The notes under the pieces: generated by a model | Seen by the model: only the letters and a program-made list of their open reading frames with translations | What the model was told of the DNA's origin: nothing | Databases searched by the model: none | NCBI GenBank assembly: GCA_011317545.1 | Contig: WUJK01000007.1 | Span: 1,736,001-1,800,000, forward strand | DNA length: 64,000 nt | Origin: Coniella vitis | Taxonomy: Eukaryota; Ascomycota; Sordariomycetes; Diaporthales; Schizoparmaceae | Direction of reading: 5' to 3' | Made by a program: the position numbers and the translations under genes | In this document: positions 46,501-58,178 of the stretch, in pieces | How the letters are laid out: each line of letters begins with the position of its first letter | Position numbering within the stretch: position 1 is the stretch's first letter

Positions 46501-49026
46501 CAAAAGCAGCACTGGCTAGGCCTGGGCGTTCCTCTGCAGCCTTGCTCTGGACAATGTTATATAAGCACTCCAAACCGGCAGTGTCGTTGGCCACGACGAC
46601 ATCCACAAAGCTCGAGTCTATCTTGGCCTCGTCCAGAGACTCCTTCTCAACGAGACTGCGAACTTCGACTTGCGGCAGCGTGGCCCACCATTGAAGCAGG
46701 GGAAGAAGCAGCGGGGTTCTGGACGTGCCAGAAACCTTTTGGACCTGGTTAAGTGCCTTAAGAAGCCTGAGCTTGAGATTGAGTATGGGCGATTCAACAG
46801 CATGCGACGTCAAAAAGTTGAAGATGGATGATCGAATACTCGACGAGATGTGGCCTCTGTTCGGCGTTTCTTTTTCAGTTGACTGCTTGCTTGAGCTCTC
46901 AAGCGTTTCCTTGAGCACTGCGTTGATGTGGTTGTCGTGCATGATCGATTCCTCCAAGGCAGGCACAATAACGAGTTCGAGCAGCGCCCGGTTGGCCTCA
47001 GGGGTCAGCCACTTCAAGCCTTGTGACTTCTTGTACAGACCCTGAGATCCCCATGTGCCGGTGGGTTTCTTGCGCGATCCAGCGTCACTAATGTGGGATT
47101 GCAGGACGGCAAGTAGTTCGCTCGCAGCTCGGCGAACCTTCTTGGCTGGATCGCTCAAAGCGGCAATGCAGTAGGGCTGAAGTGCCTGGAAATCGAGCTT
47201 TGCGCAGTCTGGCTCCTGCAAACGATTTTTGGCCATCTCGAGTGCGCGAGCCCGAGCAAGGATGGGATACGGACCAAGCCAGATGCGCATATAGAATGAA
47301 AAGTAGAAACAGTCGGCGGGCGCCGTCTCGCGCGCCAGAATCGACACCTCGTCCAATTTCAAGAGATCGTCCTTGTCTGACGCGGCAGCAATGAATAGCT
47401 GGCACAATTCGTCAAATATAGCGTCTGAATCACTAGCCAGACAAGTTCGAGCTGGCGTCTTCTTATGCTTCGACAGACGACCAAGTCCGGCATCCAGATC
47501 CATTTCTTCAGCCAGAGCAGCGGCAGCCTCATCTTCGGCTGGCCTCTCGCCACCCTCGGCTTGCTTAATGACCTTCTTTGGTCGGATAGAGGCTTCCAAC
47601 CGCAGCTCGAGATCGTCGATATCGAAGTCGGCGTCCTCAATGACGTTCCGGTAGAGGTCTCCGGATTCGCCTTGAGCTTGAGAAAGTGCAACGATGGTCA
47701 GGCCTAGTTGTCTCCGTGCTTGGCCGTCTTCGTCGATGTCATCCGTGATCTTCAGCCCAGCTACAAGCAGCGTTTTGAAGATGACAGAAGCTAACTTCTC
47801 GCTGAGCATTTGCCCGGCCAAGATCGTCTTGATTAATGGCAGCCCACGAGCATCCGCCTTCCTGATTAAGCGGTCAATCAGAGCGAGTGCCAGGCTGTTG
47901 GCCAGTTTGTCCACGCGATGCTCCTTGTGTACGTCAAGGAGCAAATGCTCCAAGTCCTGAACTTTGAGAAGCAGTTTAGCTACCTTCCATGAAACTTGCT
48001 TCGCTGACCGATACTGCGCCAGAATGCTAAGACATATCAAACCGGGGCGCACAGTCTCGCCAGTCCAGCCAAGAACCAACTGATGCATGAATTCTGAGAG
48101 CACAGTATCCTCCAAGTCACCCTTGGCAGCATAAACCGAGAGAACCATGTAGGTGGCAATTTGCAGACCAGGGACGTTCTTCATCATCAAAGCATCTCCC
48201 AGAATTGGCAATATCTTCTGCAAAAGGTCTTTATCGTTGTCTCGCTGAATAGCCTTCCTGCCTGAACGCATATGGTCCAACATGCCATTGATAGCCTCGG
48301 TCATTAGACCACCCCAGAACGAGATCAGACCGGGGTAGTGCTGCTGCGCATGGCAAGAGTCAAGCGTCCATGTTGAAATAGTAGACAAGACCTCAAAGTG
48401 ATGTATGGCTTGCTGAACAATCGTGGCTCGAGGGGGTGAGGTCAAGGAGCGGATGTATGGGTCGAGGAACTTGTACTGATGCGGTATCTTGGGAGGAAGT
48501 ATCGACATGAGGGTCACAAAGGCCGGCGCAGCATGGTAGGGGAGGAAGGTCGTAATCAGAGACGCGGTGTTATACTCATGAATCCTACACAATAGTTAGA
48601 CATACAGCAGACCTTGCGCGCTAGAGCCAATATTGCAACTACCAACCTGAATCTCCTTATAAGCCACTCGATAGCTTTAATTGCAGGCATAAGCCTCAGC
48701 TTGCCTCCAACCAGGTGCAGAAACGCGTCAATCTTCTTGTCCAGCTCTGCATTTTCAGCGGCTGTCATTTGCGTGCGGTCTTCGTCCTGGCTCTGTTCGC
48801 TGAAAAGGGTCGCGCCATACGGCGCGAACCGCACGTCAAGATGACATAAGTCGTCGAAACCTTCGCGACATATTGTGTAGACAGTCTGGAAACTCTGACC
48901 GGCGGCGACTTTGGGCTCGAAGATCAAGGATTTGGCATGTGCTGCCTTTTGCGCCTTGACGTTGAGGGTGCTTTTCGAGTTGGCGGCAATCTGCGCCAGC
49001 TGCGCGGCGAGAGAGGACGGCGCCAT
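43524..49026 (-). CDS. UTP10: U3 snoRNP protein UTP10, 1794 aa
   Basis: Large HEAT-repeat scaffold of the small-subunit processome (t-UTP group), needed for pre-rRNA transcription and 18S maturation in the nucleolus. Three exons on the minus strand: 49026-48647, 48584-44477, 44420-43524; introns are 62 and 56 bp. The N-terminus (MAPSSLAAQLAQIA, then SLIFEPKVAAGQSFQTVYTI) and the segment FLPYHAAPAFVTLMSILP match the Utp10/HEATR1 N-terminal domain. The rest is helical repeats, with the conserved BP28CT-like region near 1500-1650 (SSLSAIFLGAFDLRR) and a terminal HEAT block ending EVVDRETHRWIVKIEGVLGE. Length is that of the family, and no break is seen. It is divergent from NOC3, which also acts in ribosome assembly. 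Confidence 0.96.
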
Positions 49027-49535
49027 GGCTCCACCAGACTACCCTCTGCCGGTTTCACGAGGCAATTTTAGGTTTGCTGGATGATGCGGGCAGCGAATGG
49101 ATCTCACGATGTGGCTGCAGCAGCGATGGTGGTTATGCTGCTGGTGGTGTTGTGTTTGCTTGTCCGTCAACAAAGCACGCCAGAGCCTGGAAATTCTTAG
49201 TGGACGATTGGCGCTGCTGCTGTTGTCTCCCAAGAAAACCGCCTGGAAATTTTTCTGCACTGCCGTTACGGCTTGTAAGTTCCAGCTCGCCGACCAATAG
49301 ATTAGCGTTTTGATAAGCCTACCCCACTTGCTTCAGTGGGAAAAAAAGTTCAGGGCGCCTGTGCAGCTCTAACATTTGCAGTGAGGCCGGAATTCCCAAG
49401 CAGGAAGAGCCCGACACCCAAGCGACTTCACCCTTTCTCGACAACCTACATCGACCTATATTGGACAGATTTGTACTCTCCCTTGTGACTACCTCGATCG
49501 TCCTTACAAACAACCAGCGAAGTTACAACGAAAAA
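49027..49535. promoter_or_regulatory. Shared divergent promoter of UTP10 and NOC3
   Basis: 509 bp between the two start codons. GGAAATTTTTC at 49245-49255 resembles the ribosome-biogenesis RRPE element, and GCGATGG at 49123-49129 resembles the core of the PAC element. Both are known yeast motifs for co-regulating nucleolar genes; use in this fungus is inference. No TATA box is obvious. Confidence 0.5.
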
Positions 49536-51575
49536 ATGCACGAGAACATGGCGATGCGCCCATCAAAGAAGCGGCGCTTGAGCCCGCCCGGGGCCGAGAA
49601 TGGCGTCTCTGATGCCAAGGTGCAAAAGGCCTTCTTCAAGAGCGCTTCGAGCTGGAATCTAGAACAGGACTACGAGTCGCGGCCGCGAAAAGGCAAGAAG
49701 AAGGAGAAGGAAAACAACAAACTGCCCATCAAGACTGCAGATGGCCGCCTGCAACAGGCGCAACCAGCCTTCAACGACACCGCATCGGTCGAGAGTGACG
49801 GAGACTGGCTAGAGGGGGACGATGACGACGAAGGGGCTGCAGACTCAGAGCCCGAGGAAAAGGCCGTAGTCGAGCCTACAATGTCGGACCGCGAACAAAT
49901 CTTAGCGGCCAAAGAGGAGCTCGCAAAAATTGGCTCGCAAATGAGTGAAGACCCCGAAGAGCACCCCGGCGCCTTCAAGAACCTGGCCAAGATCGGACAG
50001 TCGCGTGTTCCGGCAGTACAGAAGCTGTGCATGGTGACTCAATTGGCAGTCTACAAGGACGTCATTCCTGGCTACAGGATACGGCCCGCTTCGGAGGATC
50101 CCGCAGGCCAGAAGCTGTCCAAGGAGGTCAAGAAGGTGCGGACGTACGAGCAGGCGCTCGTGACGGGATACCAATACTATCTGAAGGATTTGGCCAAATA
50201 TGCCAAACTTAAGGCTTCAGAGGACAGCCAAGGTCTGTCCAAAGTAGCCATGACTTGTGCGTGCACTTTGGTCAAGGCTGTACCGCACTTCAATTTCAGA
50301 ACGGACCTTCTCAAGATCTTGGTGGGCAAACTGAGTTCGCGCAAGATCGACGACTCCTTCAACAAGTGCCTCAAGGCTCTCGAGACACTCTTCAAGGAAG
50401 ATGAAGAAGGCAGACCATCTATGGAGGCCACGTCTCTGCTGAGCAAGATGATGAAGGCTAAGAAGTACCAAGTCAATGAAATGGTACTGAATCTGTTCTT
50501 GTATCTCAGGTTACTGTCTGAATACTCTGGAAAGGCCTCCAAGGATGGAGTTGAAGGACCAGACGGAGCAAATGGCCAAGCCTCCAAGAAGAAGAAGGAA
50601 TTCCGCACAAAGCGCGAGCGGAAAGCAATGAAGGAAGAGAAGGCTCTGGCCAAGGAAATGGCCCAGGCGGATGCCTTGGTCAGCCACGAGGAACGAGACC
50701 GCATGCAATCGGAGACCTTGAAGCTCGTGTTTGCCACATACTTCCGTGCTCTCAAGGAGAGGGTCCCGCATCTAATGGGTGCCGTTCTGGAGGGATTGGC
50801 CAAGTATGCCCATCTTATCAACCAAGACTTCTTTGGAGACCTGCTCGAAGCACTCAAGGATCTTATCCGACACAGCGAGGAGGATGCAGCAATCGAAGCT
50901 GCCGGAGACCTCGAGGGCGACGAGGCGGAAGAAGAAGACGACGCAACCGTGCGCAATACTACTAGAGAGGCACTGCTGTGCACCGTCACGGCATTTGCAC
51001 TCCTGGCCGGGCAAGACGCTCACAATGCCCGTGCAGACTTACACTTGGATCTATCTTACTTTACAACACACTTGTTCCAGAGTCTCCTTCCCCTATCCAT
51101 CAACGCAGACCTCGAGCTCGGAGCGAAATCTCTGCACCTGCCAGACCCAGATAGCCCGGAGTCCGCCATTGCCAAGGCCAACAAAGTCAACATCCAAACT
51201 ATGACGGTGCTCGTGGTCCGATGTCTGACAGCCGTGCTTCTCCCTCCATGGAACATCCGCTCCGTACCCCCTCTTCGTCTAGCTGCTTTCACCAAGCAGC
51301 TCATGACCATTGCTCTCCAGATGCCCGAAAGGTCGTGCCAGGCGATGCTAGCGCTTGTGCACGACGTCAGTCACACGCACGGCAAGAAGATTGCTGCGCT
51401 GTGGAATTCCGAAGAGCGCAAGGACGATGGCACATTCAACCCGCTCAGCGAGTCGGTGGAAGGGAGCAATCCCTTTGCCACGACCATCTGGGAAGGTGAG
51501 CTTCTACGGAGACATTTTTGCCCCAAGGTGCGCGAGGGCCAGAAGCTTTTGGACAAGAGTCTTCGCTCGTTGTGA
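49536..51575 (+). CDS. NOC3: Nucleolar complex protein NOC3, 679 aa
   Basis: Part of the Noc2-Noc3 complex that moves pre-60S particles to the nucleoplasm; in yeast Noc3 also has a role in replication initiation. Single exon. ATG 49536 (MHENMAMRPSKKRRLSPPG) follows an A-rich context; the frame runs further upstream but has no ATG. A basic nuclear signal (SKKRRLSPP) and an acidic stretch (SDGDWLEGDDDDEGAADSE) come first. The NOC3 N-terminal domain follows (ILAAKEELAKIGSQMSEDPE to KLCMVTQLAVYKDVIPGYR). A Lys-rich coiled coil lies at ~370-405 (KKKEFRTKRERKAMKEEKAL), and a CBF/MAK21-type domain at ~490-650 (TMTVLVVRCLTAVLLPPWN; FNPLSESVEGSNPFATTIWE). Length and motifs are complete. Confidence 0.95.
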   Translation: MHENMAMRPSKKRRLSPPGAENGVSDAKVQKAFFKSASSWNLEQDYESRPRKGKKKEKENNKLPIKTADGRLQQAQPAFNDTASVESDGDWLEGDDDDEGAADSEPEEKAVVEPTMSDREQILAAKEELAKIGSQMSEDPEEHPGAFKNLAKIGQSRVPAVQKLCMVTQLAVYKDVIPGYRIRPASEDPAGQKLSKEVKKVRTYEQALVTGYQYYLKDLAKYAKLKASEDSQGLSKVAMTCACTLVKAVPHFNFRTDLLKILVGKLSSRKIDDSFNKCLKALETLFKEDEEGRPSMEATSLLSKMMKAKKYQVNEMVLNLFLYLRLLSEYSGKASKDGVEGPDGANGQASKKKKEFRTKRERKAMKEEKALAKEMAQADALVSHEERDRMQSETLKLVFATYFRALKERVPHLMGAVLEGLAKYAHLINQDFFGDLLEALKDLIRHSEEDAAIEAAGDLEGDEAEEEDDATVRNTTREALLCTVTAFALLAGQDAHNARADLHLDLSYFTTHLFQSLLPLSINADLELGAKSLHLPDPDSPESAIAKANKVNIQTMTVLVVRCLTAVLLPPWNIRSVPPLRLAAFTKQLMTIALQMPERSCQAMLALVHDVSHTHGKKIAALWNSEERKDDGTFNPLSESVEGSNPFATTIWEGELLRRHFCPKVREGQKLLDKSLRSL

Positions 51576-54500
51576 GAGAGATACCCTGGCGTGCGTGTAG
51601 CGCCTATGTAATGGTGGGCATGGCCACACGCCACTTGTGGAAATGATTTTAGATCTGATGATGGACGCAAAATACCACAAATAGCTATTCTTTACTAGTT
51701 CACATGTACAATCCTAGCTCAAAATACTCGTGCAACACATTCTCATTCCACTATGCTAGGTACTCCCAGCCGGTCTCTTGCTCTTAGCGGGAGCGCAAGT
51801 CTTCTGACTCGGGTGTCTTCACGACCTTACCCGAGATAGACCTCGGAATAGCAGCACTGACTTGTATTTCGGCAGTTGGGCTTACGCTAGCCTCTTGGAA
51901 AGGGACAGGTTGCCAGAGCCGCATTCGGTACTTTGCAGATCGTCAAGCAGTCCAGCACCGGGCAAACGGTGATGGTTCCTCTTCGAGCGAAGGTCGAGGT
52001 CTGTTCTTCTCACTCCCTCTTGCAAGAACAATGCCCAAGCCTTCCAAGACTGACGCTAATCAAACCCATGGCCTCGGAGCACAGGACTCTCACAGCCATG
52101 CTTGCCAATGCCTCGATGGGCGGTCCGACATTTACTCAAGGCCGATCCTGGCCAAAATCAACACCATCATCATCTGATTCCGTCCCCTTGCCGTGTGCAC
52201 GTGCTGCTGTTCCTTCCTTGAATAGGTATTCTCTTCGTTTCTCTCCCTGGGTTCTTCGCAACCCGCTCCATTTCTGGCGTGAAGTGTCTTGGATTCTTAT
52301 TCCCACTTACTTTTGGTGTCTGCATAGTGACTCTGCACGGTCAACACCATCTCTTCGGTGTCGGGCGCTCGCCTCCGCCCATAATAGCCTTCTGCTCCTT
52401 GGATTGTTTTGTGCGTGTATATAAGGCTTGAGTTATTTATGTCACAGACAATACAGTGTATTTCGGGAGCCCCCTTCCAAGAAAAACACAAAAAATCGCG
52501 GGGGTTCCCATGGCCTGATTTTGGGTATAATGGCAACTCTAAACGGCGTATGTATACTATGTAGACGCCTTGCAAAAGGACCATACACAAGAGACCATAA
52601 AACAGGGCCATCAAAAGCAGGATGGGAGTGGCTAGCAGCCGTATCACCCTCGCAAGTCGCCGCTGGCCAATGTCTGTGATTGAAAAAGCACCTCTGCTCT
52701 CCCAAGTACAACAGGCTCTATGGCGTTCTTATGGCCTACCCTGGTGCCCGCTCCCTTAAGGTTCATTGCTATATTAATACAATCATAGTTCTTGTGCCCG
52801 ACCATTGTGTATGTGGCGATGCCTGAAATAGTTCCTCTGGGTGTGTCTGTGTGACCTGTAGGAGATCAACACAATGATCATCGTCATCATCATCATTAAC
52901 AATTCTCGAAAAAGCAGCATTGCATTGCATTGCCCCCAGCCACCATGCATCAATCACCATCTTGCAGTCGATAGTCCGATCTATCACGTTTTGATGGATC
53001 GTGCAACAAAACTTTGTTTTCCCTCCCCTTTCCTCGGCCTTGCGCCTTGGCCTCCTATCCAAGTGCTTCTGGAGCTCTTGCTTTTCTTTTCATTTATTTA
53101 TTCTTTCGCTTCATTTCCCCAGCCCAAGGGAACGAGCATGTCATGGGGACCCCCAATCACCAAAACCGCCACCAAGCACATCTCAACAATCAATGATTCT
53201 ATTGATTCACAGCCACCGGTTATACTTGCTTGCACTCGAAATGCAGGTCCGTGAGCTGCCGCATGGGTAAGAGCAGGAGAAAAAGCAAAGAAGGAAAAAA
53301 AAGGGAAAGGAAAGGAAAATGACAACAAAAACAAAAAGGGCTTTGAATCATTACATGCCAGAACGAAAACGACAAGAGTATGCTAAGTATACTATAGTAG
53401 GTTATCTCGCGAGCACCTAGATCCTCCTAAGAGCCTGGTCCGTGGCTTTTCAAACTGCGAGCGAGTTCCATCAACCATTTTTTGACCTCTTCGAGAAATA
53501 CCACCACACAAGACGCGTGATTACTGACAGACAGATATGTATCCTTGCATCCAGGCCACTCTCGTAAGTAGAATTACACCAGCAGGCGAGCCAAAGCCCG
53601 AGACATTCTCCAGCGGCTGGAACAAAGTGGCTTCCCTAACGAACGCCTACTGTAATATCTTGATACGTACTTTTCTTCAAGAGAAAGGACGAAAATGAAC
53701 TTTCCGACCCCCTTCTTCCAAAATGACCCTTTCGTTTTCCGTTCTTCGCGCTTCGTCCTTTTGGTTTCCCTTCTCCCTCTCATTGATTTCTACTGTAAGA
53801 AGTTGGGTACTGGGTCCTTATTTGAGCTGCTCCGAGGAAAAGCGAGGCTGAAATGTGCAACATCTGCAGTAATGCGATGAATGGGCCTTATGCTCGCTAG
53901 GCTTGCCTAGACTCTCTCCTCTCTCCTCTCTTCTTCAAAGGAAGAGGAGGCCAAGAAAGCTAACAATCCCATCCATTCATCCGCACTCACTCACCAGCTT
54001 ATCCATCACGATATAAGAATCGCCCCCCCCCCGGCGGAGATTCAGACCGCGCACGTCTTCTCTGCTAAGTTTTAGTCTGGGAGATCAGCTAACCCAGTAA
54101 GTAGTCCATTAAAAGGTTCTGGTTCCGCCTGGAAGGAAAAAGAATAAAGTAGCCAGCCACGTGTCTTTTGGGCCGTCCTGGCGGACTTGAAGCTTTGGTA
54201 GAAGCCAGCTACTAAACTCTCCAGACTCTATTAGCAAGGCATCTTGCGCCAAAATTTATCCTTGTGAAACGTCTAAACGAGAGAAGGAATCACAGCAGGT
54301 ATCCAACACTGTCGGAATGAAGACCTACATCAAGATTTACCCGTGTATTAACGAGGAGGGAAAAGAAAAGTCTCAAGGCATTTGATCCCAGATTGATGCG
54401 GCTGACCATGTGAGAGTACTCACTCTTTACTACTCATGCCTACAAGGGTACGAGTGCTCGGCGTTGGATAGCCATTGTTACACACAAGCCCATTACCATG

Positions 54501-57500
54501 GAAGGCGGGACAGCACAATCTCTACATGTAATCAATGAATTCTGGAATCGAATCTCACAGTACGGTCAGGCAAATATCTTGAGAATGACCCAATGACCCA
54601 GTTACCAGTGAATAGTGTGATGCGACGACGAGTCTGTCCGAATACCCAAGAGTTCTGTTGCATAAAAACAAACCACGGCACACATCTCTTTAGATTGAGC
54701 TACGTATTCAAGCACATCACATTTTGCTCGACAAGTCATCCTCGGATTGCTTAACTTCAACATCCCGCAACTGGCTAAGCACATGTACAATGCCAACAGC
54801 CACTATCACAGCCTTTGAGCAGACCCCATACCATAGGCCAAGGCGGAAAACGCACAGGACAAGCAAGGACACCGTCCCGGGTCATGTGAGCATCTCGGGC
54901 GCTTATCATTTTAGGTCTAAAGCACCAGAAGACTTATCGCCACAAAAGAGATCGCCAGCACCCTACCCAGGAATGGTACTTGAGGGCGAGAAACTCCTGG
55001 AGAAGCAATGCCATGGGGCATCATCACATTAGACCAGTCGGCGTTGTGAGATCACAGTCGACTTACAGCGTCGCCCCAGGCAGATCCCGAATTCGGGAAG
55101 CGGCCGCTCCGTTTAGTGACCAATGCCATGATGCCGAGCCCATATCACGCCAAGCGCCAAAGGCTGACAGTCTTTCGTGTGATACTTGTCTCTATTCACT
55201 GACCCTGGACTCTGCAGTCCTGTAGGCGGAAGGCGGAAACGTTGCTTGTGGATCCGCTCAGTATGAGGGTCAAGAATAGGCACATCTCCACAACCTCGAC
55301 TTGGCTGAGTTTCAGAAAGCCCATATCAAGCCGACTCGGTCGAGGACCCGCCGCAACAACCGTGCAGGACTCGGCAGGGTTCCGTCCCGGTCCACCGGTG
55401 CATCTACTATGTAAAGGCCTGTCAACATTGAGCAAATCATTCATGAAGCAGAGGACGGGATCATCCGGCTACAAAAAGTGACTTTGACGACAGTCTTTGT
55501 TGATGACATGTTGGTAATCAAAGATGGTAAGTCGTGTATCTCCATCCCGTGAAGTGGGGGGTATCATGTGCAGCCGCTTGTACATAGCAGACCGTTGTAA
55601 ACACAGCATTGAAAGTGTATAGGACTCCACCTTCAGCACATCGTGACATGACACTAGCAGGTTATCGAACAAGAGAGAGAGAGAGAGAGATCACATAAGA
55701 TAGTGCCACATGAAATGTGTCTGGTCTATGTGAGAATAGAGCATCGGACTCTAGCCAAGAGGACAAGAAGCTCAGCTTGCCTCATAAGATGCCGTCTTCA
55801 GGTACTACTTGATTATAGCAAACTTTGGCGTATATACCTGCGAAGAGATCTTGTTCAGAAGAGCTGTCCATGCTTGCTGCTCCGGAGCTCGTGCATTGCT
55901 AAGCATAGTTGCCCCATGACCGTAGCTTTGTAGCTCGTAGGGTAAATTCCGGGTCAAAGGGGCAGGCTGAAACACGCAGAGGCCTTCAGCAGACTACGCG
56001 CTTGGGACTATATCGTGCCAATTCCTTGCCCAAGTGTCGATCTGGGAAGGACCTTTAAGCGCCACGACTCAGCATAATCGCAAGTCTCAGGACGCAAGGG
56101 TCGACAGTCCAGCATCTAAAGTGTTTCTATCCAGAAGCCGCAGAAGCCGACAGAGCCTTGTAGGGCGGCAAGATGGTTCGCCACTTGTCGTCCGTACATG
56201 ATGCGCTTTTAGTAAGCGCCTAAACCCATTCAAGCTCGCCAGTCCCAGTCAGATTGGATAGCAAGAGCCGGCAGCCACAAACATCCCAGAAACCGCTGTT
56301 GCCAAGTACCCTCGCTCCGGCTACCAGCACTGCTCGCGGAAAGAGGGCTGATGGACGCATCTTTCTAGTAGAGATGGCCCGGTAGCCATTCTATGCTCAT
56401 CGCAGAGCTCACTGAACACCCCCGCGGGGAATGAAGCTCTCTTTGCCGGGCGATGACCCGGGAAAGAACCTGGCCTCGAAGCAGTGACACCGTCATTGTA
56501 GACTTCCGGCGTGTTGACCGGGCAGACAGACTTGTCAGGGATTAGAGCAATCTTTGTTTGGTGGTGGCACAGAACTGCTTGCAGGGTGAGGGAAACGGCA
56601 TGATCATGAGAAGGGAACAACCTCGCAAAGTGGGACAGCAGCATGGCAGTGAAAAGACAACCCAACGACTTGGTGACATGCCTCCTGACGTTTCACATGC
56701 CTTGCATGGCGGAGAGGAGCCTTTCATGGACTACCCAAGAGCCTTCTCTGTATTGAGCGATTGTTCTGAGGCGGCCATGTCCAGCCCCTCCCCCCCGGTC
56801 GAGATCGATCCTGTTGTTCGATACGAAGTAGACACAGTTAGCCATACCATCTATACAGCGGTGAATAGTGCAAGACGAGACCTTTTGGGGCAAGTGGCTG
56901 CCCCCCCCGGGAACTTCTGGTTACTGAGCCAAAAACCGTCTCCACAGGCCGCCATGGGGCAAAACGTAAATCTGGTAGCGAGTGTAGCATGGTAGCAGAG
57001 CGAGCAGACAGTACGAAAGGATTTTGCTTCGTCGTTCTCACAAACTGGGGTCGCGTCCAGTTCATGCAAGATTCATCAGGTACTCCAATAGGACGCTGCA
57101 TGTGCTCGGATGCTCGAGCGAGGTTCTGGCAGCCGCTTCGGCCCCTCCCCCCCCCCCAAAAAAGCTCTTGTCGTGAGCGACTAGGGCGCCTGTCGTCCTC
57201 GATCCGAGGGCTAGAACTTGAGTGTGGCTTGAACGATGCCTTGCGAGAGGTAGAAGTCATCGTTTCAAGAAGCTTGATACCACCATCGACGGCACCTACT
57301 GTGTGTTTCAGAGCTCGGCAAGAGGGACCGCGGGCAGATGCTGCACTAGCCGGGATGGGAATGCCCGCGGTTGGCAAGAGGGCCGACTGTTGCGGTGCCA
57401 GCCACGACGTCGACCAGGCCCAGGAGAGTGGGATCCAGGACTGTGTAAATGGATACTGGATGCCTTCTGCTTTTGACGGGGGACCCCCCATCCATCCATC

Positions 57501-58178
57501 CATCCCAGCGCCATACTAGACGCAAGGCAGGAATACCCGCAGAGGCTCGTCGATATCAGGCATGTCTGGTCCGCAATGCCATGTTCTTTGGGACTAGCCC
57601 GCCTGGGGCGCAACGCTCAGCCGTGCTATTGGCAAGCTGTTTCGTTGCCTTGTCCATGTCTCTGTACAGGAGACGGCAGGTAGTGCGCGTTGGATGACTG
57701 GCGCCGTTGACGAGTGGCGTCCACGCCTGCACTGAGCGGAAAGCGAAGCCATATTGGCCGCAGCTGGCGATAGTTGCTACCAGTCGCTCGATGTCAGGGC
57801 TGGGATGCAGAGATGAAGCGTGCGTGCTTGAGGCCTCGTGGTGCGTCTTCCAGCAAAGGATCAGGACTGCTGAGTGAGTCGGTGGGACGAGACTCGCGAA
57901 CATGAGTCGGAGACGCTTTGGCTGAACTGCCTGGGGTGGCTGGCTTGGATGAACGATGCCGCTGTGCTACTATTCTTGTCGTCGATAACGACCTTGGTGC
58001 AGGTGGTTAGCGCTTTGGCACTCGGGGCAAAAGATCTGCAGATCTGAGGGGTCGAATCACAGCTGCTGGAGGACAAACCCACAAGTCAGGGCCCTTGCTC
58101 GCTTCAGCAGGCACGAATCACAGTGGGCGCCGCCCCGGGCAGAGCCCGCCATGGCAGCCACGCTGGGCAAAGCAGTAC

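Noticed and set aside
49461..49535. Longer N-terminus for NOC3
   Set aside because: The upstream extension begins at a TTG; the first ATG is at 49536 and is followed by the expected basic N-terminus.
56838..57503. 221-codon minus-strand frame
   Set aside because: It overlaps other open frames of similar quality, has no motif and includes a homopolymer-derived Gly run.
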